DNA from: Azospirillum brasilense
GTDB lineage: Bacteria; Pseudomonadota; Alphaproteobacteria; Azospirillales; Azospirillaceae
DNA: 64,000 nucleotides
Direction of reading: 5' to 3'
Assembly: GCF_022023855.1 (NCBI RefSeq)
Contig: NZ_CP059449.1
Coordinates: forward strand, 723,501-787,500
Shown: piece after piece, positions 17,294-25,786 of the stretch
How positions within the stretch are numbered: the first letter of the stretch is position 1
How the letters are laid out: each line of letters opens with the position of its first letter
The notes under the pieces: model-generated
Database searches by the model: none
Seen by the model: only the letters and a program-made list of their open reading frames with translations
What the model was told of the DNA's origin: nothing
Position numbers and translations under genes: made by a program

Positions 17294-17857
17294 ATGAAAC
17301 GGCTGCTGTTGCTCAGTCTGCTGGCCCTCGGCCTGACCGCCCCCGCCGCCGCGCCAGCCCTGGCCCAGATCAACCTTCTGGAAGGCCCCTCCATGGTCAA
17401 GGCGGTGACCTCCAACGACGCCAGCGCGTTGCGGCTGCTCCTGCTGAAGGGGGAAAACCCGAATCAGGTCGATGCCAGCGGGCGCCCCGTCCTGCTGCTG
17501 GCCATCGGCAACGGCCATCCGGAGCTGGTGCGGCTTCTGCTGGACGGCGGGGCCAACCCCAACCGCGCCGACAAGTCCGGCAACACCCCGCTGCACTACG
17601 CGGTGGAGGCCGACGCGCCGGAGGCGGTGGACCTTCTGCTGGCCAAGGGCGCCAAGGTCGACCAGGACAACCGCCAGGGCGTCACCCCGCTGATGACCGC
17701 GGCGCGCTTCGGCCGCGTCGATCTCGTGGAGCGGCTGCTGAAGGCCGGGGCGCAGGCCGACCGCTCCGATTTCACCGGCCGCACGACGCTGAGCTGGGCG
17801 CAGGACAGCCGCAACGCCCGCGTAGCCAACCTGCTGCGCCAGGCCGGAGCGCGCTGA
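17294..17857 (+). CDS. Secreted ankyrin-repeat protein
   Basis: A 187-residue protein with a Sec signal peptide (MKRLLLLSLLALGLTAPAAA, cleavage likely after ALA near residue 26) and four to five ankyrin repeats. Each shows the G-(N/H)P...LLLxxGAxxN/D core: VDASGRPVLLLAIGNGHPEL, KSGNTPLHYAVEADAPEA and RQGVTPLMTAARFGRVDL. It is periplasmic by inference and presumably binds a protein partner. In Pseudomonas and other Proteobacteria periplasmic ankyrin proteins accompany catalases; no such gene is here. The next gene begins 7 bases after the stop, so the two are probably one transcript. Confidence 0.85.
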   Translation: MKRLLLLSLLALGLTAPAAAPALAQINLLEGPSMVKAVTSNDASALRLLLLKGENPNQVDASGRPVLLLAIGNGHPELVRLLLDGGANPNRADKSGNTPLHYAVEADAPEAVDLLLAKGAKVDQDNRQGVTPLMTAARFGRVDLVERLLKAGAQADRSDFTGRTTLSWAQDSRNARVANLLRQAGAR

Positions 17858-17864
17858 GGCCGCG

Positions 17865-18872
17865 ATGGGCGACGCCCTGCTCACCTCCGTCCTCGGCGCC
17901 GCCCCCCTGAACGGTCCGGGGCCGCTGTTCCTGCTGCTGCTGGCCCTGGCCATCGACGCCGCCGCGGGCGACCGGATCGGGCGCGTCCTGCCCGACCCGG
18001 CGGCGCTGGCGCAGCGCGTCTGCGCCTGGGCCGACCGGCGGCTGAACCGGGTGGAGCGCGGCAAGACCGCCCGCCTGTTGCGCGGCGCGCTGGTCGTGCT
18101 GGCGCTCGTGCTGGCCGCCGTCGCCGTCGGCCTGATCGTCGAGCGGATCGGCGCGCAGAGCCGCGGCTGGCTGCTGGAGCTGGCGGTGATCCTCGCCACC
18201 CTGCGCGGGCGGAGCGCCTGGGCGCGGGTGCGCGCGGTGCGCCGCGCCCTGGACAAGGGCGGGGTCGCTCCGGCGCGGGACGCCGTTGCCCCCCTCACCC
18301 GTCGCCACGCCTTCAGCCTGGACGAGCACGGCGTCGCCCGCGCCGCCATCGAGGCCGCCGCCAAGGGCTTCGCCCGCAAGCTGGTGGCGCCGGTCTTCGG
18401 CTATGCCCTGCTGGGCGTGCCCGGCCTGCTGGTCTGGGCGGTGGTGGACGGCGCCGACACCGCGCTGGGCCACGCCGGCGTGCGGCACGAGCGTTTCGGC
18501 CAGACCGCGGCGCGGCTGGACGACGCGCTGAACGCCATCCCGGCGCGACTGGCGGCGGTTCTCCTGGCGCTGGCCGCGCCCTTTGCCGGAGCGAAGGCCG
18601 GCGGCGCCTTCCGCACGATGATGCGGGACGGCGGCAAGGCGGCTTCCCTCAACATGGGCTGGCCGACCGCCGCCATGGCCGGCGCGCTGGGTCTGGCGCT
18701 GGGCGGGCCGCACCGCGACGGCGGCGTGGTCATCACCGAACCCTGGATCGGCGAGGGCCGCGCGCGGGCCACCGCCGCCGACATCGGGCGGGCGCTGGCG
18801 GTCTACGCCGTGGCCGGGTTGATCCTGGCGTTGCTGGTGGCGCTGCTGCTATGGGGGATCGCGGGGCTGTAA
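17865..18872 (+). CDS. CobD/CbiB-like membrane protein
   Basis: A 335-residue membrane protein resembling adenosylcobinamide-phosphate synthase CobD/CbiB. It begins LALAIDAAAGD, in place of the family LALxxDxxxGD-P opening. It also shows ARAAIEAAAKGFARKLVAP (family: RAxvES.AEN..D), KAGGAFRTMMRDGGKAASLNMGWPTAAMAGALG (family: S.N.G.p.AAmAgaL) and a C-terminal membrane helix. The usual H-P-V and E-N-x-x-D catalytic-region residues look altered, so activity as a cobinamide-phosphate synthase is doubtful. It is probably co-transcribed with the ankyrin gene, with no cobalamin genes nearby. Confidence 0.75.
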   Translation: MGDALLTSVLGAAPLNGPGPLFLLLLALAIDAAAGDRIGRVLPDPAALAQRVCAWADRRLNRVERGKTARLLRGALVVLALVLAAVAVGLIVERIGAQSRGWLLELAVILATLRGRSAWARVRAVRRALDKGGVAPARDAVAPLTRRHAFSLDEHGVARAAIEAAAKGFARKLVAPVFGYALLGVPGLLVWAVVDGADTALGHAGVRHERFGQTAARLDDALNAIPARLAAVLLALAAPFAGAKAGGAFRTMMRDGGKAASLNMGWPTAAMAGALGLALGGPHRDGGVVITEPWIGEGRARATAADIGRALAVYAVAGLILALLVALLLWGIAGL

Positions 18873-18895
18873 AGCGCGGGTGCGGGGGACAAGAC

Positions 18896-19018
18896 TTCAC
18901 ACGGATTGCACGAATTTTTATTTATCCACTCACCGCTATACCTGGCGACCTCGCACGATAGAAACAGGTCTCCAATATTTATTATTAAAAGAATTCTGTG
19001 AAATCCGTGAAAAATCTT
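18896..19018. repeat. AT-rich segment with inverted CACGGATT / AATCCGTG
   Basis: A stretch of about 120 bases that is far more AT-rich than its surroundings, with CACGGATT at 18900-18907 and its complement AATCCGTG at 19002-19009. It contains the second copy of the 14-bp repeat (18898-18911). No gene is apparent in it. Confidence 0.5.
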
Positions 19019-19043
19019 GCCCGCCACACTCCGACTTGACCAA

Positions 19044-19080
19044 GAAAAAAGGCGCGGCCCCGAGGGACCGCGCCTTTTTC
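19044..19080. terminator. Bidirectional terminator
   Basis: AAAAAGGCGCGG and CCGCGCCTTTTT arms around a short loop, with A run before and T run after. It serves the DEAD-box helicase transcript (minus strand), which ends at 19101, and could also serve the CobD-like transcript from the other side. Confidence 0.85.
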
Positions 19081-19100
19081 ATGTCAGCGGCGAACCGCTG

Positions 19101-20654
19101 TTACCACTTGGACGCCCGGTGCGCCGGCTTGCCGCCCTGGGAGTCGCGGCGGGCGTGACCGCCGTGCTCGTTGCGGGCATGGTCGCTGCGGCCATGCTCG
19201 TTGCGGTTCATCGGACGGCCCTGCGGACGGCCACCCGGGGCGCCGTTCGGCTTGCCGCCCTCAGCACCGCCGTTGGCGTTGCGCACCCACGGCTTCTTGT
19301 TGTAGCCGCCGCCGTTGCCGCCACCCGGACGGCCACCCGAACGGCCCGCCGGACGGCCGCCGCCGCCGGTCTGGAACGGACGCTGCGGCTCCAGGCCCGG
19401 AACGACGTGGATGTCGAGGCGGGTGCCGGTGTAGCGCTCGATCCGGAACAGGGCATCGCGGTCGGCGCGGGCGGCGAAGGAGACCGCCACGCCCGAGGCG
19501 CCCGCACGGCCCGTGCGGCCGATGCGGTGGACATAGTCCTCCGCCGAACGCGGCAGGTCGAAGTTGATGACGTGGGTGATGTCGCGCACGTCGATGCCGC
19601 GCGCCGCCACGTCGGTTGCCACCAGCAGGCGGACCTGGCCGGTGCGCAGGCGCTGGAGCGTGCGGTTGCGCTTGAACTGGTCCATGTCGCCGTGCAGGGC
19701 GGCGGCGGCGTGGCCGGCGTCGCTCAGCTCCTCGGCCAGCGCATCGGCGTCGCGCTTGGTCGCGGCGAAGATGATCGCCTTGCCGACCTCGGGCAGGTCC
19801 GCGAAGTGCTTCAGCAGGCGGCGCTTATGGTCCATGTCGTCGGCATGGTGCAGGCGCTGCTCGACGTTCACCGCGGTGGTGGCGCTTTCCACGGCGACGC
19901 GCACCGGGTTGCGCAGCAGGTTGCCGGCGAGCTGAGCCATGCGGCGGTCCAGCGTGGCGGTGAACAGCAGCGTCTGGCGGTTGTCCGGGCAGCACTTGGC
20001 GATGGTCTCCACATCGTCCAGGAAGCCCATGTCCAGCATGCGGTCCGCCTCGTCCAGGATCAGCACCTCGACGGCGCTGAGGTCGATGCGGTTGCGCGAC
20101 ACATGGTCGAGCAGACGGCCCGGCGTAGCCACCATCACATCCACCGCGCGCGACAGCAGGCGCAGCTGGTCGCGGTAGGGCATGCCGCCGACCACGTCCA
20201 CGATGTTGTACTTCATGAACTTGGCGTACTTGCGGGCGGCGTCGGTGACCTGCTTGGCCAGCTCGCGGGTCGGGGCCAGCACCAGCACGCGCGGGGCGGC
20301 GACGCCGAGGCGCGGCAGCTCGACAGTGCGGGTCAGCGCCGGCAGCATGAAGGCGGCGGTCTTGCCGGTGCCCGTCTCGGCGGTCGCCAGGATGTCGCGG
20401 CCTTCCAGGGCCGGCGGGATCGCCTCGGCCTGGACCGGGGTCGGGGTGTTGTATTCGAACGCCTCAAGCGCCTTCACGACCAGCGGGTGGACGCCCAGCC
20501 CGGCGAAAGCGTTGGGGGTAACGGTTTCAGTGGTGTCGGTCACGGTTTCGTCGGCGACGGCAACCTCGGTGACGGCAGTCTCGGCGACAGAAGTCTCGGC
20601 GACGGCGGTCTCAACAACGAGGGCGTCGGCGGCGGTGATTTCGATGGACGACAA
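19101..20654 (-). CDS. rhlE: DEAD-box RNA helicase, RhlE-like
   Basis: A 517-residue helicase. Motifs are in order: Q motif TPVQAEAIPPAL, I AETGTGKT, Ia PTRELAKQ, II LDEADRMLDMGF, III FTATLD (normally SAT), V ATDVAARGIDV and VI HRIGRTGRAG. The C-terminal tail (about 115 residues) is Gly/Arg/Asn-rich and disordered, as in cold-adapted RhlE. The start is a TTG at 20654, with GAGGAAAGG nine bases upstream; the in-frame extension to 20819 looks untranslated. Residues 5-45 form an acidic Val/Glu/Thr repeat not typical of the family. Unwinds structured RNA for ribosome assembly or decay. Confidence 0.9.
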   Translation of the reverse strand: MSSIEITAADALVVETAVAETSVAETAVTEVAVADETVTDTTETVTPNAFAGLGVHPLVVKALEAFEYNTPTPVQAEAIPPALEGRDILATAETGTGKTAAFMLPALTRTVELPRLGVAAPRVLVLAPTRELAKQVTDAARKYAKFMKYNIVDVVGGMPYRDQLRLLSRAVDVMVATPGRLLDHVSRNRIDLSAVEVLILDEADRMLDMGFLDDVETIAKCCPDNRQTLLFTATLDRRMAQLAGNLLRNPVRVAVESATTAVNVEQRLHHADDMDHKRRLLKHFADLPEVGKAIIFAATKRDADALAEELSDAGHAAAALHGDMDQFKRNRTLQRLRTGQVRLLVATDVAARGIDVRDITHVINFDLPRSAEDYVHRIGRTGRAGASGVAVSFAARADRDALFRIERYTGTRLDIHVVPGLEPQRPFQTGGGGRPAGRSGGRPGGGNGGGYNKKPWVRNANGGAEGGKPNGAPGGRPQGRPMNRNEHGRSDHARNEHGGHARRDSQGGKPAHRASKW

Positions 20655-20810
20655 GTAGGGTAACCTTTCCTCAGGACCAAGACGGCGCACGGCCGCCGCA
20701 CCAGGATGGTGAGCGGTGGAACGCCGGCGTTTTCGCCGGGAGGAGGTCGGAAGAGGGAGAGGCGTCTGTCCGAAGCAACGGGCGACCGGGTCCCAAGGAA
20801 GGCCGTCCCG

Positions 20811-20844
20811 CAATATCAAAGCGCGTCTCGCTCAAGAGACGCGC
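20811..20844 (-). terminator. Hairpin terminator after mscL
   Basis: Perfect arms GCGCGTCTC (20821-20829) and GAGACGCGC (20836-20844) with a six-base loop. Read on the minus strand this is followed by TTTGATATTG. It sits downstream of mscL and upstream of the helicase leader. Confidence 0.7.
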
Positions 20845-20907
20845 GAGCCTCCAGCGATCAAGACGCCTTACATAATGGGTTGCGCTGCACAATCCAAGAA
20901 GATTCTT

Positions 20908-21354
20908 TCACGCCCCCGGTCGAGTCGTGTCCCCGGGAGCGGGTGCCTGCCGTGCGCGCAGCGCATCCCGGATCTCCTCCAGCAGAACCTCCTGGCGGGG
21001 CGGCGCCTTCGGCTTGGAATCCTGGAGGAAATGCAGGCGGTTGACCTGCCGCACGATGAGGAACAGCGCCCCCGCCACGATGAAGAAGTTGATCAGGGCG
21101 TTGATGAAGCGGCCGTAGTTGATGGTCGCCGCCCCCGCCGCCTCCGCCGCGGCGAGGCTCTCGTAATGGCCGCCGGACAGGTTCAGGAAATAGTTGGAGA
21201 AGTCGATCCCGCCCATGACCCAGCCGATGGGCGGCATCAGCATGTCCCTGACCAGCGAGTTGACGATGCCGGTGAAGGCCGCGCCGATGATGATGCCGAC
21301 GGCCAGTTCCACGACGTTGCCGCGGCTGATGAAGGTCTTGAATTCCTGCAACAT
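20908..21354 (-). CDS. mscL: Large-conductance mechanosensitive channel
   Basis: A 148-residue inner-membrane channel that opens under membrane tension to release solutes on osmotic downshock. It has the family opening [20 protein letters not shown], the pore-lining first helix [21 protein letters not shown], a second helix [19 protein letters not shown], and a charged C-terminal helix ([12 protein letters not shown]). The start at 21354 (MLQEF) is preferred to a 12-residue longer one. It lies between the helicase and secA genes with its own flanking terminators, so it is probably monocistronic. Confidence 0.95.
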   Translation of the reverse strand: MLQEFKTFISRGNVVELAVGIIIGAAFTGIVNSLVRDMLMPPIGWVMGGIDFSNYFLNLSGGHYESLAAAEAAGAATINYGRFINALINFFIVAGALFLIVRQVNRLHFLQDSKPKAPPRQEVLLEEIRDALRARQAPAPGDTTRPGA

Positions 21355-21416
21355 GGCTGCGCTCCCGCTTGTTGATCGGAAGAACGCCACAGCCCAGCCG
21401 AAGTTTCCAGGACCGC

Positions 21417-21456
21417 AAAAGGAAAGGGGCCGGCCCCTGCGGCCCAGCCCCTTCCC
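21417..21456 (-). terminator. Rho-independent terminator after secA
   Basis: Complementary arms GGAAAGGGGC (21421-21430) and GCCCCTTCC (21447-21455), with a plus-strand A run at 21417-21420 that becomes a T run on the minus strand. It lies 50-90 bases beyond the secA stop. Confidence 0.7.
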
Positions 21457-21504
21457 GAACGTCCCCCTCCGGAACGTCCCCGGCGGCGTTCTTCGCGGCG
21501 GCGC

Positions 21505-24255
21505 TTACGCCACCTTGCCGTGGCAGTGCTTGTACTTCTGGCCCGAGCCGCAGGGGCACGGCGCGTTGCGCGGCGTGTTCGCCCAGGCGTTGGGGTCGGC
21601 CCCCGGCACCACCGAAGCGGCGGCCTCGCGACGGACCATGCCGGCGGGCAACGGCGCGTCGGCCGGCGGATAGCCCTGAGCAGCGCCCGCTCCGGCCTCG
21701 GCCATCGCCAGCGCCGGATCGTCGCGGCCCTCGTGCATCTCCTGCGGCGGACGGGCGTACAGTTCCTCCGGCTGCGGGGCGATGCGGATCTCGACATGCA
21801 TCAGCACGGCGGTCACCTGCTCGCGCAGGGTCGACAGCATAGTCTCGAACAGCTCGAAGGCTTCGCGCTTGTACTCGTTCAGCGGGTCCTTCTGGGCGTA
21901 GGCGCGCAGGCTGATGCCCTGGCGGAGATGGTCGAGCTGGAGCAGGTGATCCTTCCATTCCTGGTCGAGGATCTGCAGCAGCAGGCTCTTCTCCACATGC
22001 CGCATCGTCTCGGCACCGTAATTCTCCACCTTCTCCGCGTATTTACGGTCGGCAGCCTCGCGGACGCGCTCCTCGATCTCCGGCTCGGCGATGCCCTCTT
22101 CCTTGGCCCAGTCGGCGACCGGCAGGTCCATGCCCAGGAGGCGGTTCACCTCCTCGTGCAGGCCGGCGATGTCCCAGGCCTCGGAGTAGGAGTTCGGCGG
22201 GATCGCCTTGTTGACCATGTTGGAGACGACCTGATGGCGCATCTCCAGGACGGTCTCGGCGATGTCCTCGGTGTCCATGATCTCGCGACGCTGCTCATAG
22301 ACGACCTTGCGCTGGTCGTTCATGACGTTGTCGAACTTGAGCAGGTTCTTGCGGACCTCGAAATGGTGGGCCTCGACCTTGGTCTGGGCCTTTTCCAGTG
22401 CCTTGTTGATCCAGGGGTGGATGATCGCCTCCCCCTCCTTCAGGCCGAGGCGCTGGAGCATGCCGTCCATGCGCTCCGACCCGAAGATGCGCATCAGGTC
22501 GTCGTCCAGCGACAGGAAGAACTTGGAGGCGCCCGGATCACCCTGGCGGCCCGAACGGCCGCGCAGCTGGTTGTCGATGCGGCGGCTCTCGTGCCGCTCC
22601 GTGCCGACGACGTAGAGGCCGCCGGCCTGCTTGACCAGCTCGCGCGCTTCGGCCACCTCGGCCTCGATCTGCTTGACCTTGGCGTCGCGCTCCGGTCCGT
22701 CCGGCAGGTTGGCCAGCTCCATCTGGATGCGCATCTCGACGTTGCCGCCGAGCTGGATGTCGGTGCCGCGGCCGGCCATGTTGGTGGCGACCGTGACGGC
22801 GCCGGGACGGCCCGCCTGCGCGACGATGTAGGCTTCCTGCTCGTGGTGGCGGGCGTTCAGCACGTTGTGCGGGATGCCGCGCTTCTTCAGCAGCTCGGCG
22901 ATCAGCTCCGACTTCTCGATGGAGGTGGTGCCGACCAGCACCGGCTGCTGGCGCTTGCGGGCGTCCTCGATCAGGTCGATGATCGCGTCGTACTTCTCCG
23001 ACGCCTTGCGGTAGACCTCGTCGTCCATGTCCTTGCGCTGGACCGGCACGTTGGTCGGCATGTCCACGACCTCCAGGCCGTAGATCTCCGCGAACTCCGC
23101 CGCCTCGGTCATCGCCGTGCCGGTCATGCCGGCCAGCTTCGGGTAGATGCGGAAGTAGTTCTGGAAGGTGATGGAAGCGAGCGTCTGGTTCTCGCGCTGG
23201 ATCGTCACCTTCTCCTTGGCCTCCAGCGCCTGGTGCAGGCCTTCCGAATAGCGGCGGCCCTCCATCATGCGGCCGGTGAACTCGTCGATGATGATGACCT
23301 TGTCGTCCTTGACGATGTAGTCCTTGTCGCGCTGGAACAGCGTGTAGGCGCGCAGCGCCTGCTGGGAATGGTGGACCAGCGCCACGTTCTGGATGTCGTA
23401 CAGACCGCCCGCCTTCAGCAGCCCGGCCTCGGCCAGAAGCTGTTCCATATGCTCCTGCCCGGCCTCGGACAGGCTGACCGTGCGGTTCTTCTCGTCCAAC
23501 TCATAGTCGTCCCGCGTCAGCTGCGGGATCAGGCGGTCCACCTGCACGTACATTTCCGACGAATCGGTGGACGGGCCGGAGATGATCAGCGGAGTGCGCG
23601 CCTCGTCGATCAAGATCGAGTCGACCTCGTCCACGATGGCAAAGTTGAAGGGCCGCTGGACCATGTCCTCCAGCCGGAACTTCATGTTGTCACGCAGATA
23701 GTCGAAGCCGAATTCGTTGTTCGTGCCGTAGGTGATGTCGGCGGCGTAGGCGGCGCGGCGCTCCTCGTCGTCCAGCCCGTGCACGATGCAGCCGGTGGTC
23801 AGGCCGAGGAAGCCGTAGATGCGCCCCATCCAGGCGCTGTCGCGCGAGGCCAGATAGTCGTTCACGGTGACGACGTGGACGCCCTTGCCCTCCAGCGCGT
23901 TCAGATAGACGGCCAGCGTGGCGACCAGCGTCTTGCCTTCGCCGGTGCGCATCTCGGTGATCTTGCCCTGGTGCAGGACCATGCCGCCCATCAGCTGCAC
24001 GTCGTAGTGCCGCTGCCCCAGCACGCGCTTGCCGGCCTCGCGCACGGTGGCGAAGGCGTCGGGCAGGATGGCGTCGAGCGTCTCGCCCTGCGACAGCCGT
24101 CCGCGCAGCCAATCGGTGCGAGCGCGCAGCGCGTCGTCGGAGAGCGCCGCCAACTCGGGCTCCAGCGCGTTGATCTGCTGGACGGATTTTTGCAGCGCCT
24201 TGACGGTGCGCGTGTTGGCGGTGCCGAAAATCTTGCGGGCGAGAGCACCGAACAT
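21505..24255 (-). CDS. secA: Preprotein translocase ATPase SecA
   Basis: A 916-residue motor that drives preproteins through SecYEG. Landmarks are [17 protein letters not shown] (Walker A), [34 protein letters not shown] (DEAD-type motif II), [14 protein letters not shown] and [12 protein letters not shown]. The C-terminal zinc-binding [14 protein letters not shown] (about 900-913) binds SecB and ribosomes. The start was set at [11 protein letters not shown]; an in-frame 77-residue extension is not family-like. A GAGG Shine-Dalgarno lies 5 bases upstream. A divergent parvulin foldase gene begins 396 bases away, a sensible functional neighbour. Confidence 0.98.
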   Translation of the reverse strand: MFGALARKIFGTANTRTVKALQKSVQQINALEPELAALSDDALRARTDWLRGRLSQGETLDAILPDAFATVREAGKRVLGQRHYDVQLMGGMVLHQGKITEMRTGEGKTLVATLAVYLNALEGKGVHVVTVNDYLASRDSAWMGRIYGFLGLTTGCIVHGLDDEERRAAYAADITYGTNNEFGFDYLRDNMKFRLEDMVQRPFNFAIVDEVDSILIDEARTPLIISGPSTDSSEMYVQVDRLIPQLTRDDYELDEKNRTVSLSEAGQEHMEQLLAEAGLLKAGGLYDIQNVALVHHSQQALRAYTLFQRDKDYIVKDDKVIIIDEFTGRMMEGRRYSEGLHQALEAKEKVTIQRENQTLASITFQNYFRIYPKLAGMTGTAMTEAAEFAEIYGLEVVDMPTNVPVQRKDMDDEVYRKASEKYDAIIDLIEDARKRQQPVLVGTTSIEKSELIAELLKKRGIPHNVLNARHHEQEAYIVAQAGRPGAVTVATNMAGRGTDIQLGGNVEMRIQMELANLPDGPERDAKVKQIEAEVAEARELVKQAGGLYVVGTERHESRRIDNQLRGRSGRQGDPGASKFFLSLDDDLMRIFGSERMDGMLQRLGLKEGEAIIHPWINKALEKAQTKVEAHHFEVRKNLLKFDNVMNDQRKVVYEQRREIMDTEDIAETVLEMRHQVVSNMVNKAIPPNSYSEAWDIAGLHEEVNRLLGMDLPVADWAKEEGIAEPEIEERVREAADRKYAEKVENYGAETMRHVEKSLLLQILDQEWKDHLLQLDHLRQGISLRAYAQKDPLNEYKREAFELFETMLSTLREQVTAVLMHVEIRIAPQPEELYARPPQEMHEGRDDPALAMAEAGAGAAQGYPPADAPLPAGMVRREAAASVVPGADPNAWANTPRNAPCPCGSGQKYKHCHGKVA

Positions 24256-24651
24256 GAAAACCTCGGGGGTGGAACGTCGTGAAGCCGGCTTTTTGACCGG
24301 TCTCACATAGGCCCGAAGCAAGTTTCTGTCAACGAGACCCGCCCCTTTGCCCGGCCCTTTGAGGGGTGCGTCGCGGGGGTGCCGGCGCTGCACGGGGCGA
24401 GGATCGGCGTGTGATGCGCCCTGGAAGCACCACCGTTCCGCCGCCATATCGCCTTGAACACGGTCGAAGCAAGGCGCCGGCGTCACGGCCGCGCATCACG
24501 ACCGCTTGCCCCGCGCCGCGAACCCATGCTTAATCCCCCGCGGATTCGGGCGCGGGGCCGGACAGCCGGCGCAGCTGGTCGTCCGTCATAAGAAGCCCCC
24601 TGTCATAACATTGCCTGTGACAAGACACATCCGCCGGAAGGAAGAGACTCC
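24256..24651. promoter_or_regulatory. Divergent region between secA and the parvulin gene
   Basis: About 396 bases without a convincing gene. The start of the parvulin gene has GGAAGGAAG before its ATG and an imperfect dyad TGTCA...TGACA at about 24600-24622. SecA expression could be regulated from here, but I see no SecM-like arrest ORF with a recognisable stall sequence. Confidence 0.4.
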
Positions 24652-25611
24652 ATGGTGAATCGAGTGTTCCGCGCCGCCCTGCTGTCGATGGCCGCCTGCG
24701 GCCTCGCGCTGGCCGCACACGCCCAGACTCCGGCTCCGGCTCCCGCGGCGACGCCCGCTCCCGCCGCGCAGGCCGCTCCCGCCCCGGCGGAGGCCGATCC
24801 GGTGGTGGCGCGCGTCAACGGCGAGGCGGTCCACCGCTCCGACGTCCAGCGCATGGTCGCCCAGCTTCCGCCGCAGGTGCAGCAGATGCCGCTGGAGATG
24901 ATCTACCCGGCGGTGATTGAGCAGCTTGTGAACTCCAAGCTGGTGGCCGAGGCCGGCTACAAGGCCAACCTCGCCGGCACGCCGGAGGTCAAGGACGAGA
25001 TCAAGCGCGCCGAGGAGCGCGCCGTGCAGCGCGCCTACATCCAGAAGGAAGTGCAGTCGCGCATCACCCCGGCCAAGCTGGACGAGGCCTATCAGGCCTT
25101 CCTGAAGCAGAACCCGGCCCAGGAAGAGGTCAAGGCCGCCCACATCCTCGTCGAGAAGGAGGATGAGGCCAAGGCGATCATCGCCCAGCTCAAGAAGGGC
25201 GGCGACTTCGCCAAGCTCGCCAAGGAGAAGTCGAAGGACCCGGTGGCCGCCGAGCAGGGCGGCGATCTCGGCTACTTCACCAAGGACACGATGGTCGAGC
25301 CCTTCGCCGACGCCGCCTTCGCCATGAAGAAGGGCGAGGTGAGCAAGGAGCCGGTGAAGACGCAGTTCGGCTGGCACATCATCAAGGTCGAGGACAAGCG
25401 CACCCAGCCGCAGCCGTCCCTGGACGAGGTGAAGCCGCAGCTCGAGCAGCAGCTCAGCAAGGACATCGTGACCAACGTCGTGGATGATCTGCGCAAGGTC
25501 GCCAAGGTCGAGACCTTCCAGCTCGACGGCTCGCCGATGCCGAAGGAAGAGCCCGCCACGGACGCCCCGGCCCAGAGCGCCCCGAAGGCCGAAGAGCCGA
25601 AGAAGAACTAA
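24652..25611 (+). CDS. Periplasmic parvulin-type peptidyl-prolyl isomerase
   Basis: A 319-residue exported foldase. The signal peptide (LLSMAACGLALAAHAQ, cut near residue 25) is followed by a short Ala/Pro linker, an SurA/PrsA-like N-terminal helical chaperone part (to about 145), and a rotamase domain at about 150-265. The rotamase has AAHILVEKEDEAK, GGDLGYFTKDTMVEPFADA and KTQFGWHIIKVEDK, the parvulin signature. It assists folding of secreted or outer-membrane proteins after the Sec pore. It starts divergently from secA, and the terminal 40 residues are acidic/Ala-Lys rich. Confidence 0.93.
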   Translation: MVNRVFRAALLSMAACGLALAAHAQTPAPAPAATPAPAAQAAPAPAEADPVVARVNGEAVHRSDVQRMVAQLPPQVQQMPLEMIYPAVIEQLVNSKLVAEAGYKANLAGTPEVKDEIKRAEERAVQRAYIQKEVQSRITPAKLDEAYQAFLKQNPAQEEVKAAHILVEKEDEAKAIIAQLKKGGDFAKLAKEKSKDPVAAEQGGDLGYFTKDTMVEPFADAAFAMKKGEVSKEPVKTQFGWHIIKVEDKRTQPQPSLDEVKPQLEQQLSKDIVTNVVDDLRKVAKVETFQLDGSPMPKEEPATDAPAQSAPKAEEPKKN

Positions 25612-25621
25612 GGTCCGGCAC

Positions 25622-25732
25622 CGGTTGCCCCCACCCTTCCCACGGCTGACGCCGCGGGCCCCTTCCCCGCTTCGCAAGGGAGGGACCCAATCCCCTCCCC
25701 TGCGAAGCGGGGGAGGGTTAGGGAGGGGGCAA
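25622..25732. repeat. G-rich palindromic element (TIR TTGCCCCCACCC type), imperfect copy
   Basis: It begins with GGTTGCCCCCACCC and ends AGGGAGGGGGCAAG, giving near-perfect terminal inverted repeats. Inside, TTCCCCGCTTCGCA pairs with TGCGAAGCGGGG. Similar elements lie at 35326-35369 and 43125-43216. It lies after the parvulin gene and could act as a transcript end or a stabilising hairpin. Confidence 0.75.
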
Positions 25733-25786
25733 GCGCCTTGACACCCCCAACACTCCCCCGCACACCAGCCCCACGAGCCCGTCCCC

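Noticed and set aside
21520..24282. A 920-codon open frame on the plus strand opposite secA
   Set aside because: It is a mirror of secA in GC-rich DNA: composition is His/Val/Gln/Arg-heavy and no motif is seen. The secA reading is certain.
24530..24718. A 62-codon minus-strand frame between secA and the parvulin gene
   Set aside because: No ribosome site or motif, overlaps the parvulin signal peptide; probably chance.
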